A stretch of DNA of 31,423 nt, taken from an uncultured Lachnospiraceae bacterium. Lineage in GTDB: Bacteria; Bacillota; Clostridia; Lachnospirales; Lachnospiraceae. Below are positions 24,670 to 31,423 of this stretch, piece after piece. Made by a program: the position numbers and the translations under genes. The notes under the pieces are model-generated. The model did no database searches, had not been told where the DNA came from, and saw only the letters and a list, made by a program, of their open reading frames with translations. Numbering within the stretch: the stretch's first letter is position 1; every line of letters starts with the position of its first letter. The DNA lies in assembly GCA_900554205.1 (NCBI GenBank), contig USGM01000023.1, positions 1-31,423 on the forward strand, given 5' to 3'.

Positions 24670-24676
24670 TTGTCAA
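24648..24676 (-). promoter_or_regulatory. consensus sigma-A promoter for the seven-gene run
   Basis: On the minus strand, TTGACA (24671-24676) and TATAAT (24648-24653) are separated by exactly 17 bp, a full consensus match. Transcription should start near 24640, pass through the XRE remnant and enter the unknown 275-residue gene. The spacer and start region are occupied by the paired operator. Confidence 0.85.
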
Positions 24677-24679
24677 TAT

Positions 24680-24850
24680 TTATTTTTTTGCCAGCTCATG
24701 CACAAAGGAATATACCTTTTCTGACCACTGCCATACATCAAGTTTTTCATGCCTTAAACAAAACGCTCTGTCTGACAACTGTTCAGACATGACTTTAATT
24801 ATTTGCTTTTTATATTCCGGCGGAATGATAATCATATACACATAGCTTTT
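24680..24850 (-). pseudogene. C-terminal remnant of a paralogue of the 275-residue gene
   Basis: The minus strand reads SYVYMIIIPPEYKKQIIKVM and continues through LDVWQWSEKVYSFVH to a stop at 24680-24682. This matches the last 55 or so residues of the gene at 23643-24470 (YVFAIVIPSEYKEQI ... LDVWQWSEKVYSFVH) with clear DNA similarity. Upstream the frame is closed by a stop near 24857, and no start is available. It is the tail of a second, deleted copy of that gene and shows that the family once existed in tandem here. Confidence 0.85.
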
Positions 24851-24932
24851 GCAGTTCGTTTATTCCACATGCTCCAAAGCGGTAATATCTCCCGACTGAA
24901 TGGCAGAGATATTGCGGCTGTTTTTCTTTTGT

Positions 24933-25649
24933 TTATTTACTTCTCGACCAATCATACACTTCCGAAGAAAGTGTGAATCCAATTCGAAAATAAAATTCTT
25001 GTTCAGACACAACAATAGCACGTTTGGCACCAAGTGCTTTTGCACGAGCACATGCTTCGTAAATAACTGCTTTTGCCAAGCCTTGCTTTCTGTGTTCAGG
25101 AACAGTTGCAACAGGTTCAACATAGGCTGTATCACCTGTTGAGTACCATAACCCACAGTGTGCACAATATACGTTATTGGCAATCACAAAAGTTTTTAAG
25201 TTTTCATTTACATTGGGGATACGTTTTAGAAGTTCATCATCCCATTTTTCGGGAATACCCTCATTGTCAAACCCCTTATGAATTACCAATTGGTATTGCC
25301 ACGAATCCGCAGCAAATCCCTGCGGGCTCATCCTATATGCATTAGGCATGTCATATTCCAGAGGCTTTGACAAATTCAAAGACAAAATACAAGCGCATCT
25401 ATTCTTCTTTTCAAAGCCTTTTTCTCGTAGTACCTGGCAAAGAACAGTATCTTTGGCATTTACTTTCAAAACTGCTTTGCTGCCCTCCTCTTTGATTACA
25501 GTATCAACCATACTCTCAAGCAGTAATTTATAAGAACTCGTGTGAATGAAGTATACTCGGTCATCGTAGTCTGTGTCATAAGTAGTCAAACCTACGATAA
25601 CGTCATTTTCGTCCTTGAACATAAGGATACTGGTCGTTGAATCGTTCAC
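24933..25649 (-). CDS. GNAT-family N-acetyltransferase
   Basis: A 238-residue protein whose C-terminal half is a GNAT domain: VEPVATVPEHRKQGLAKAVI contains the acetyl-CoA pyrophosphate-binding R/Q-x-x-G-x-A motif (about 187-192), followed by KRAIVVSEQEFYFRIGFTL. The N-terminal half resembles a degenerate second GNAT domain that may have lost its first strand and helix. The only start in frame is GTG at 25649, with AGAGAGG about ten bases upstream and an in-frame stop shortly before, so a 5' truncation relative to longer relatives is possible. The acceptor substrate is unknown. Confidence 0.8.
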   Translation of the reverse strand: MNDSTTSILMFKDENDVIVGLTTYDTDYDDRVYFIHTSSYKLLLESMVDTVIKEEGSKAVLKVNAKDTVLCQVLREKGFEKKNRCACILSLNLSKPLEYDMPNAYRMSPQGFAADSWQYQLVIHKGFDNEGIPEKWDDELLKRIPNVNENLKTFVIANNVYCAHCGLWYSTGDTAYVEPVATVPEHRKQGLAKAVIYEACARAKALGAKRAIVVSEQEFYFRIGFTLSSEVYDWSRSK

Positions 25650-25772
25650 AGTTTTTATACCTCTCTGTTTTATATCTCATGTCAATCTACCTCGCCAAAT
25701 TCAATTCATACGTCCTGACTTTTATATTTTGTCATATATGATTTTTGAATATCTATTATCAGTAATGCCTTT

Positions 25773-26378
25773 CTATTTTCCTTTTATAGATAAAAAGACT
25801 TTCAAAATAAAGAGCAGAAATGCCAGTGCTGTAGCATATGTTTCTCCTGTCAATGCCAGAAACAGTACTGCCAAAATACTAAGCAACATCGAAACTGCCA
25901 GTTGTATTTTGTGTGCTTTTGTAATCTTTAACTGTACAAGTGCAATCTCTAGCATTCCAATCACAATTAATGCAAGAAACATTCCCCAGTAAATCATCCG
26001 ATTGAACGCCGTTGTTTCTGTATAGGCAATCAGATTCACGGACGAAATAAATCCATCCATTGATTTCGGGTACAGCGGCAGAACAATCAGCAGAAAATAA
26101 AAGAGATCAATCGCTCCTGCCAGCATCCTGCACAAATTCTGCATATTGGATTGATTCTCTTTTTCTGCTATTGAAAGCAATTTTTCTCCTGATAACAGCT
26201 CATCTATTGTTACAGAGAAAAATCCTGCTATCTCCTTTAGGGAATCTATACTTGGATACCCTCTGCCGGATTCCCATTTTGAGATAGCTGTTCTCGAAAC
26301 AAACAGCGCCTCTGCCAGCTCTTCCTGTGTTAATCCTCTGCTCTTTCTTAATTCCTGAAGTTTTTCATAAAATTCCAT
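25773..26378 (-). CDS. XRE-family regulator with C-terminal membrane domain
   Basis: A 201-residue protein. Residues 1-65 are a Cro/CI-type helix-turn-helix (LRKSRGLTQEELAEALFVSR followed by TAISKWESGRGYPSIDSLKE). The C-terminal 120 residues hold about four hydrophobic segments, so the protein is membrane-tethered. The ATG at 26378 is chosen because GGAGG lies about eight bases upstream; an upstream start at 26402 would span that site. It follows the PAP2 gene by 30 bp. A partial second copy of its C-terminus survives at 24483-24622. Such membrane-bound XRE proteins often regulate adjacent genes in response to envelope signals. Confidence 0.88.
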   Translation of the reverse strand: MEFYEKLQELRKSRGLTQEELAEALFVSRTAISKWESGRGYPSIDSLKEIAGFFSVTIDELLSGEKLLSIAEKENQSNMQNLCRMLAGAIDLFYFLLIVLPLYPKSMDGFISSVNLIAYTETTAFNRMIYWGMFLALIVIGMLEIALVQLKITKAHKIQLAVSMLLSILAVLFLALTGETYATALAFLLFILKVFLSIKGK

Positions 26379-26408
26379 GACAGAACCTCCGTCCGTTCCC
26401 ACTCCCTG

Positions 26409-27068
26409 TTATTTGCCATCACATAGCATCAGTACGCTTGCTTTATACAGACAGAACAGGCCTGCACTCAAAATAACGGCGCCTACAATATCCGTAAACC
26501 AGTGTACTCCGGCAATCAGTCTTCCAATCACCATAAATGCCGAAAAGGCAATCGCCAAGGCACATACTATTCTTTTTACTGTCAGATTTGTAACTCTGCG
26601 GTTTACCTGAAAAATCAATGTCGGCATAACGCCTAATACAAGCAGCGTTGTGGACGATGGATAAGATGCTTCCAGTATTCCTTCAATCAAGATTGGTCTG
26701 TAATTGATCGGAATCATTTCAAAAATCAAATAACCGAAAATTACAGCCACATAATAAATTCCAAGCAAAATGAGATCCCTGTCCACTTTAAAAAGGCTTC
26801 TTCTTTTCATCAGCTGGCATAAACCAATTCCACCGAATACCATGCATACAAATATCGGAACAAGACCTGCCCAGTCTGTAATGGTATAGATTGACATATG
26901 CACTCCTGTTACGCTGTGGAACCAGCCGTTAAAGGAAGCAAATCCAATATCTGTCTCTCCCTGTCCCGCTGGCTGCACATCCACCCTTTGTATGAGCCAT
27001 GTCCAGATGGCAAATCCTACAAGCAGTACACCCCCTGAAATCAATTGTTTCTTTCCATTTTTCTTCAT
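26409..27068 (-). CDS. PAP2-superfamily membrane phosphatase with altered motif
   Basis: A 219-residue protein with about six predicted helices. PAP2 motifs are partly visible: NYRP (motif 1, without the usual Lys seven residues earlier), YPSSTT (motif 2, where the usual His of PSGH is Thr) and GRLIAGVHWFTD (motif 3, with the nucleophilic His and Asp intact). It would act on a lipid phosphate such as undecaprenyl pyrophosphate or phosphatidic acid, but the missing motif 2 His makes full activity uncertain. The ATG follows an AAGGAAGG ribosome site. It is the first intact gene after the decayed antitoxin and DUF998-like pieces. Confidence 0.85.
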   Translation of the reverse strand: MKKNGKKQLISGGVLLVGFAIWTWLIQRVDVQPAGQGETDIGFASFNGWFHSVTGVHMSIYTITDWAGLVPIFVCMVFGGIGLCQLMKRRSLFKVDRDLILLGIYYVAVIFGYLIFEMIPINYRPILIEGILEASYPSSTTLLVLGVMPTLIFQVNRRVTNLTVKRIVCALAIAFSAFMVIGRLIAGVHWFTDIVGAVILSAGLFCLYKASVLMLCDGK

Positions 27069-27171
27069 TTCGTTTCACCTTCCTTTGTCTTATTGCCTGA
27101 CGGCTGACTGGAAGGTAACACAAGCTCTGAAAAATAGAAAGAAACGCTCTGGCACATATGTGACACGATTC

Positions 27172-27200
27172 GTAACATCCGCTAAAATGCGGGATATTAC
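27172..27200. repeat. hairpin next to the DUF998-like remnant stop
   Basis: GTAACATCCGC and GCGGGATATTAC form an imperfect inverted repeat around TAAAAT, starting one base after the remnant's stop codon on the minus strand. No T tract follows in either direction, so it is not a clear Rho-independent terminator. A short perfect palindrome, CACATATGTG, lies at 27153-27162. Their function is unknown; the promoter of the PAP2 gene should lie in this interval, but I could not fix it. Confidence 0.4.
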
Positions 27201-27421
27201 TAGAATTTTGTTCGATATAGCTCTACTCCAAGTACTGCATTATACCCTGTTGCGGCAAAGACACTGAATCTCTCAACAACGCCAAAGTATTCCTTCGGAA
27301 CAATATTCATGCCAAATGCGCCGGCCATCATCATGAACAATGCAATTCCTGCAAAAATACCATAGGAACGACAGTCCTTGTCCTTTACTCCGACAACAAT
27401 ATTGTCACTTAGATATTTATA
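27200..27421 (-). pseudogene. C-terminal fragment of a DUF998-like membrane protein
   Basis: The minus strand is open for 73 codons ending at a TAG (27200-27202): GIFAGIALFMMMAGAFGM forms one helix, then NIVPKEYFGVVERFSVFA and GYNAVLGVELYRTKF. The Pro-x-x-x-x-G-x-x-E-R pattern between two helices resembles the end of DUF998 proteins. There is no start codon with a ribosome site. The fragment begins directly after the stop of the antitoxin remnant, so its 5' part was removed by a deletion. The family name is tentative. Confidence 0.45.
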
Positions 27422-27678
27422 TCAGCCATTTACCCTCCTTCGAAGGTTTGAGAACACTTCCTCATGCGTATATCTTCTGTCATCCTCCATAGCAGCCTTT
27501 TCGGCTTCATCGAGTGCACTTTCCATCCCATCCGTCAATCTCGAGCAGGCTTCCAGACTTAACAAGACCATAGTTCCACAGCCACGCTTTGTTAAATGCA
27601 CCGGATCTCCTCCCCAACTGCTTTCCCTATATCCGAAAACTTATTTCTTAAATCCGAAACAGGTCTAATCTGTATCAT
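27422..27678 (-). pseudogene. frameshifted Phd/YefM-type antitoxin
   Basis: The minus strand begins ATG with AAGGA seven bases upstream and reads IQIRPVSDLRNKFSDIGKAV, the N-terminal DNA-binding half of a Phd/YefM antitoxin, then hits a stop. One frame over it resumes VHLTKRGCGTMVLLSLEACS and ends RYTHEEVFSNLRRRVNG with a stop at 27422-27424. Loss of one base near 27601-27615 explains both halves. The expected RelE/ParE-type toxin gene would start at the overlapping ATG (ATGGCTGATATAAATATC) but closes after six codons, running into the DUF998-like fragment. The upstream region has repeated CTATGATA, perhaps the old operator. Confidence 0.8.
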
Positions 27679-27821
27679 AGGCTCATCCTTATCATAGCTT
27701 TATCATAATTTTATCCGAATTTTCATTTTGCCTGCCTATAGTCAATTTTACAATTACCATAATTATGAAAATTTACCTACTTGGCTCCGGGGAAGAAATT
27801 CCAAAATACATCGAATCCTTT

Positions 27822-29318
27822 TTAGTCTTCTGCCAAAAGATTCCTTTTCCTCTCTATCATTTCCTCAATCTTCTCAATATACAGCTTCACATCCTTGACA
27901 TTCTCGCACCGTTCAATCCGCCCATCCGGGAATACGCGTTTCGTGATCGAACCCGCTCCGCACGCCACGATGGTCTGTTTCTCCTCCATGATCAGAATAT
28001 TGTACAGCCCGAGTCTGCCCTCCCTCGCATAGCCGACATTCTCAAAGTTGCCGGACATATTTTTCTGGCGGTAAAGGTAATAGGGAACAAGTCCGAGACG
28101 CTTTGCGCCCTCTGCGGCGATCTCCATTGTCTCGTCCGTGTTGTGCAGCATGGCGACACCGTTCTCCTGAATCCACTGGTTCAGTCTGGACGCACGCTTG
28201 ATTGCCAGTGAATGCACGGTAAGGCTGTCCGGCGCTAGTTCCACGACCCGCTCCACTGTCCGCTGCACATCCTCCTCCAGCTCACCCGGGAGTCCCAGAA
28301 TCAGATCCATATTGATATTGTCAAAGCCGACCTTTCTGGCAAGCGCATAAGCCTCCTCCACCTGTGCCACAGAAGCCCTTCTTCCGATAATGTCCAACGT
28401 CTCCTGCTTCATGGTCTGGGGATTGACGGATATCCGGGTGACGCCGTGCCGGTAAAGCACGCGCAGCTTTTCCTCCGTTATGCTGTCCGCACGTCCCGCC
28501 TCCACGGTGAATTCCTTCACGGTTCCGAAATCAAACAGCTCCTTCAGTCTCGTAAGCAGTCTGTCCAGCTGCCCGGGTTCCAGCGTTGTCGGCGTACCGC
28601 CTCCGATATAAACGCTATCGAGGATTCTGCCCTGACAAAGCTCACTGACCGCCTCCAATTCCCTGATCAGGCAGTCCAGATAGCTGTCGACCTGCTTCCG
28701 ATAGCCGCCGATCGGATAAGAGGTAAACGAGCAGTAAAGGCAAGTCGTCGGGCAGAATGGGATGCCGATATAGAGACTATAGCCCTTCTCGTAATGTATG
28801 CCAGATAAAAGCTGCCTCTCGCGCTCTGCAATGTCGAACGCAAGCTCCGCCTTCTCCGTGCTGACCTGATGCTTCTCTCTGTAAAAGTCCAGTATCTCCT
28901 GTCTGCTCTTCCCCTCCTCGAGCATCCCATAAGCAATCTTCGTCGGACGGATGCCGATCAGATTTCCCCACGGCAGTGTCTTTCCCGTCTCCTGACAGAG
29001 TACGTCATATAAAAAGCACTTAAAGCCCAGCTTCACCTGCCTTGTATACTCTGCGTCGCCGTCCTCTCCCGCCGGAAAGTTCTGCCGCAGGATTCCATAC
29101 GCCTCCGCAGTCCAGTAATAATCCCTGCCTTCCATCCACAGCTTCGCCTGATTCTCCTGCAGTTCCACCCGGATATTGACCTTATCCGCAAGCTCCTCCC
29201 GGTTCTTCTGCCTGCTCTCCGGCATCAGCACCGCGACCTGCTCCTCCGGGTAAAAAGCCTTTACCAGTGAATAAACGTCATACTCTATATTCTCCCTGTT
29301 CAATTCCAAAACCAGCAT
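27822..29318 (-). CDS. hemZ: HemZ-type radical SAM protein (coproporphyrinogen dehydrogenase-like)
   Basis: A 498-residue radical SAM enzyme. The iron-sulfur motif CPTTCLYC (C189, C193, C196) is preceded by YIGIPF and followed by SVYIGGGTPTTLEPGQ, the glycine-rich SAM-binding segment. The C-terminal HemN-like region follows. An N-terminal domain of about 175 residues precedes the radical SAM core, the layout of HemZ as opposed to HemN or HemW. The proposed role is oxygen-independent oxidation of coproporphyrinogen III in heme synthesis, although many HemZ homologues remain unproven. The ATG is at 29318. It is on the same strand as the transglutaminase-domain gene, 47 bp away, and is GC-richer than the preceding accessory region. 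Confidence 0.92.
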   Translation of the reverse strand: MLVLELNRENIEYDVYSLVKAFYPEEQVAVLMPESRQKNREELADKVNIRVELQENQAKLWMEGRDYYWTAEAYGILRQNFPAGEDGDAEYTRQVKLGFKCFLYDVLCQETGKTLPWGNLIGIRPTKIAYGMLEEGKSRQEILDFYREKHQVSTEKAELAFDIAERERQLLSGIHYEKGYSLYIGIPFCPTTCLYCSFTSYPIGGYRKQVDSYLDCLIRELEAVSELCQGRILDSVYIGGGTPTTLEPGQLDRLLTRLKELFDFGTVKEFTVEAGRADSITEEKLRVLYRHGVTRISVNPQTMKQETLDIIGRRASVAQVEEAYALARKVGFDNINMDLILGLPGELEEDVQRTVERVVELAPDSLTVHSLAIKRASRLNQWIQENGVAMLHNTDETMEIAAEGAKRLGLVPYYLYRQKNMSGNFENVGYAREGRLGLYNILIMEEKQTIVACGAGSITKRVFPDGRIERCENVKDVKLYIEKIEEMIERKRNLLAED

Positions 29319-29365
29319 AATTTCATCCTCAACCTTTCCTCACTTACGAACACACGACTTCGACA

Positions 29366-31420
29366 TTACCTATAAATATTGAAAAACCGATACAGCGGCT
29401 TTTTATATAGAGGAAGCGTCCCATACTCCTCCTTAGCCAGTCCTCTGCAGAACTTCACCATATCCCTGAACTCCTGCTCCGAAAGCCCGTGCTCTCCGAA
29501 ACCGCTCTTTTCAATCCACGCGCGGTATCTCTGCGCTTCCACGCTCTCCCCTGTCAGCCTGTCCCGGTGTCCGGAGAACCATAGCAATACCTTCAGATTC
29601 CGGTGGAACAGGAATACCTTCTTCCTGTCCGCCGCACGGCACATTCTCTGGTAGCAGCCTTTCCGCAGCAGCCATAGCGTCGCACTGCATAAGAGCAGCG
29701 TGCCTATCGTACCAAATACTTTTTTCAGAGCCGCTTTCGCCTGCGGACTCAGCTCCCAATGCGGCTTCTGCACACCGGCTTCGCCGCCCGCATTTCCAGT
29801 CGCGCCGGTTCCTTTCCCAGCTGCGCCAGTTCCACCATTTCCGTTCCCTGCCGCACCGCTTCCGCCGTTTCCGTTCCCTGCCGCACCGGTTCCGTCGTCC
29901 GCGCCGTCCTGCGGCATCTCCCCGCCCGGATTCTCCACAGACGGCTGCGTTTCCTCTCCAACAGTGTCATCGGGTATCTCGTCCGGCCCTGTCTGCTCCT
30001 GCGTGGGCTCCTCCGTCACCTCAGGAGGCTCCGGCATGGACTCAAAGGTGTCGGTGAGCTGCCCGGTAAGCTCCAGCTGCTCCATGGTGTTATCATCCGG
30101 AAAAGCCTCCGCCCCCGGCGTTACCTCCACCGGAATCCAGCCGACACCGTCGAGATAGACCTCCGCCCATGCATGTGCCTGCCGGTCCCTGACAACCGCC
30201 ATATATTCTCCGCCCGCCATGCCGGAAAATTCCGATGCCGACACGGAATAGCCTGTCGCATATCTCGCGGGCACACCGAGATACCGCAGCATCAATACTG
30301 CAGCCGAAGCGAAGTGAGCACAATAGCCCTCGTGGCTCTCAAAGAGAAAATACTCCACGAAATCCTGCCCGCGGGGCGTACTCTCCACCTTGAGATTATA
30401 GGTTGCCGTTTTCTGTAAATAGGTCAGGACATCATAGACACTGTCATATAAGTCTCCCTGCCTGAAACCCGACTCCTCCAGAAACGTAGTCAGCTCCGGG
30501 AGCTGCCCTGCCGGATATTCCAGAAAGTTCTCATAGACATAGCTGCGGTAATTCCTCTCCAGCTCCACCGATTCTCCGGTAATTCCGGTTGCGGCAAAGC
30601 TGCTGTCCGGCGCATGGTAGGGGAACTCATAGCTGCTGCCGCGGCGCCTGACGCTTCCGTCCCAGCGCACACGATCCTTTTGTGTCACTTCCGCCCCATA
30701 AGGGTACAGGCTGTAACTGCCCTTTCCGGCGAGCTCCTCAATCCGTATAAAGCCCTCCCCTCTCTGTCCGAATGCCTCATACATCAGATTGACAAGCTCC
30801 CTGCCGCTCTTCGGCAGTTCCATCCCCTGCTCCCTGTAGAAACGCTTAAAGCCCGCATCACCGGCAGCTTTCCATTCATCACCGGCATAATCCTTTCCGA
30901 CAAAGCCCCTGAGATAAACGGCAGCCTGCGGCGCTTTGTCCGTTGTCACGCGGTACACAGGTTCCCCCGTGTACTCCGGTATCCTGTCCCTTTTCAGCCT
31001 GCCGTTTACATCAGCGCTCCCTTTGCCAAAATTATGAATCTCAGACCGGATCTGCGGAATCCATTCGTCATTTACCCTGTAATATAAATTAACCCTGAAC
31101 TCCCTTATCTCCTCATATTTTTCATCGAACACCGGCAGAATGAAGCGCTCCATCCAGAAGACGAGCAACAGCATCACCGCTGTACCGGTCAACACCGCCC
31201 ATCGTGCGGCTCTCTCATCATCCCTGTATGCACTCTTGATCACTGCCGCCGCCAGACTGACAATACACAGACCGACGACACCATCCGCCGGAAACTGATC
31301 CAGCCCGCACGCCGCCGCAAACCACAGCGCCTGTACCAGAACCACCGCGAGCACCCGCGATCTCACCACGCCATAGCCAAGAAGGAGAATAAAGGGAAAC
31401 AGTACGAACAGGAAACTCAT
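29366..31420 (-). CDS. transglutaminase-like membrane protein (TgpA-type), possibly 5'-partial
   Basis: At least 684 residues. N-terminal hydrophobic helices lie at about 1-20, 24-36, 46-62 and 75-90, followed by an extracellular region with a transglutaminase-like core: HEGYCAHFASAAVLMLRYLG (C367), AHAWAEVYLDGVGWIPVEVT (H416, with E432 where an Asp is usual). Then comes a Pro/Glu/Gly-rich linker containing a 10-residue repeat, a membrane helix near 575-600 and a cytosolic tail like DUF4129. Such proteins are thought to cross-link or cleave proteins at the cell surface. The first ATG lies 3 bp from the window edge and relatives usually have more N-terminal helices, so the true start is probably outside. 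Confidence 0.88.
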   Translation of the reverse strand: MSFLFVLFPFILLLGYGVVRSRVLAVVLVQALWFAAACGLDQFPADGVVGLCIVSLAAAVIKSAYRDDERAARWAVLTGTAVMLLLVFWMERFILPVFDEKYEEIREFRVNLYYRVNDEWIPQIRSEIHNFGKGSADVNGRLKRDRIPEYTGEPVYRVTTDKAPQAAVYLRGFVGKDYAGDEWKAAGDAGFKRFYREQGMELPKSGRELVNLMYEAFGQRGEGFIRIEELAGKGSYSLYPYGAEVTQKDRVRWDGSVRRRGSSYEFPYHAPDSSFAATGITGESVELERNYRSYVYENFLEYPAGQLPELTTFLEESGFRQGDLYDSVYDVLTYLQKTATYNLKVESTPRGQDFVEYFLFESHEGYCAHFASAAVLMLRYLGVPARYATGYSVSASEFSGMAGGEYMAVVRDRQAHAWAEVYLDGVGWIPVEVTPGAEAFPDDNTMEQLELTGQLTDTFESMPEPPEVTEEPTQEQTGPDEIPDDTVGEETQPSVENPGGEMPQDGADDGTGAAGNGNGGSGAAGNGNGGTGAAGKGTGATGNAGGEAGVQKPHWELSPQAKAALKKVFGTIGTLLLCSATLWLLRKGCYQRMCRAADRKKVFLFHRNLKVLLWFSGHRDRLTGESVEAQRYRAWIEKSGFGEHGLSEQEFRDMVKFCRGLAKEEYGTLPLYKKPLYRFFNIYR
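29801..29896. repeat. 30-bp tandem repeat encoding a Gly/Asn linker
   Basis: About three copies of a 30-bp unit encode GAAGNGNGG plus Ser/Thr, the last copy degenerate (GAAGKGTG). It lies between the transglutaminase core and the C-terminal membrane helix. Such repeats can change in copy number by slippage and so alter linker length. Confidence 0.7.
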
Positions 31421-31423
31421 CTC

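Noticed and set aside
27679..27821. Possible toxin gene or terminator between the antitoxin remnant and HemZ
   Set aside because: Only AT-rich DNA with repeated CTATGATA and a short CATAATTATG palindrome was seen; there is no open frame of size or clear stem with a T tract.
28777..28971. Short minus-strand frame within the HemZ gene
   Set aside because: It is an out-of-frame reading of the HemZ gene with no independent start.
29700..30418. Long plus-strand frames opposite the transglutaminase gene, rich in Pro, Ser and Phe
   Set aside because: These arise from the GC-rich repeat on the coding strand; the opposite strand encodes a complete domain architecture.

Overview
The window looks like a chromosomal segment from a gut-type Clostridia, most likely Lachnospiraceae. 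The basis is a HemZ-type radical SAM protein, a Bce-type antimicrobial-peptide module, a maltodextrin ABC importer without its own ATPase, strong GGAGG ribosome sites, frequent GTG/TTG starts and moderate GC. This assignment is an inference from gene style, not a database match. Almost everything is on the minus strand; the one plus-strand gene is a LytTR response regulator. No tRNA, rRNA, CRISPR array, insertion sequence or phage gene was seen.

Region 1 (1-1.9 kb): a BlaI/MecI-like repressor with a small unknown protein, then the orphan LytTR regulator. Region 2 (1.9-7.6 kb, read right to left): response regulator, intramembrane-sensing kinase, ABC ATPase, FtsX-type permease (a BceRS-BceAB module), followed 20 bp later by a membrane-anchored erythromycin-esterase-like protein. 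A 9-bp direct repeat with a 21-bp period just upstream of the ATPase gene looks like the regulator's binding site.

Region 3 (7.7-19.6 kb) is the most unusual part. A LacI-family regulator with its own promoter, operator and terminator is followed by a second identical operator and a tightly packed run: three tandem paralogous cytosolic esterases, a MATE exporter, a neopullulanase-like GH13 enzyme, and a maltodextrin-type binding lipoprotein with two permeases. The genes overlap or are 2-25 bp apart. I infer import of an esterified gluco-oligosaccharide, its deacylation and hydrolysis inside the cell, and export of a released aglycone or acid by MATE. This is a hypothesis; the neighbourhood is what the sequence shows.

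Region 4 (19.6-24.7 kb): a seven-gene run (unknown protein, lipoprotein, TetR, flavodoxin, small membrane protein, SAP-domain protein, CAT-like acetyltransferase) behind a near-perfect sigma-A promoter whose -10 box is flanked by two inverted TetR-style half-operators. Region 5 (24.5-27.7 kb) is a decayed accessory patch: C-terminal remnants of two neighbouring genes, a GNAT gene, an XRE membrane regulator, a PAP2 phosphatase, a DUF998-like fragment and a frameshifted Phd/YefM antitoxin that has lost its toxin. Region 6 (27.8 kb to the end) returns to GC-richer, core-like genes: HemZ and a transglutaminase-domain membrane protein that may run off the window edge.
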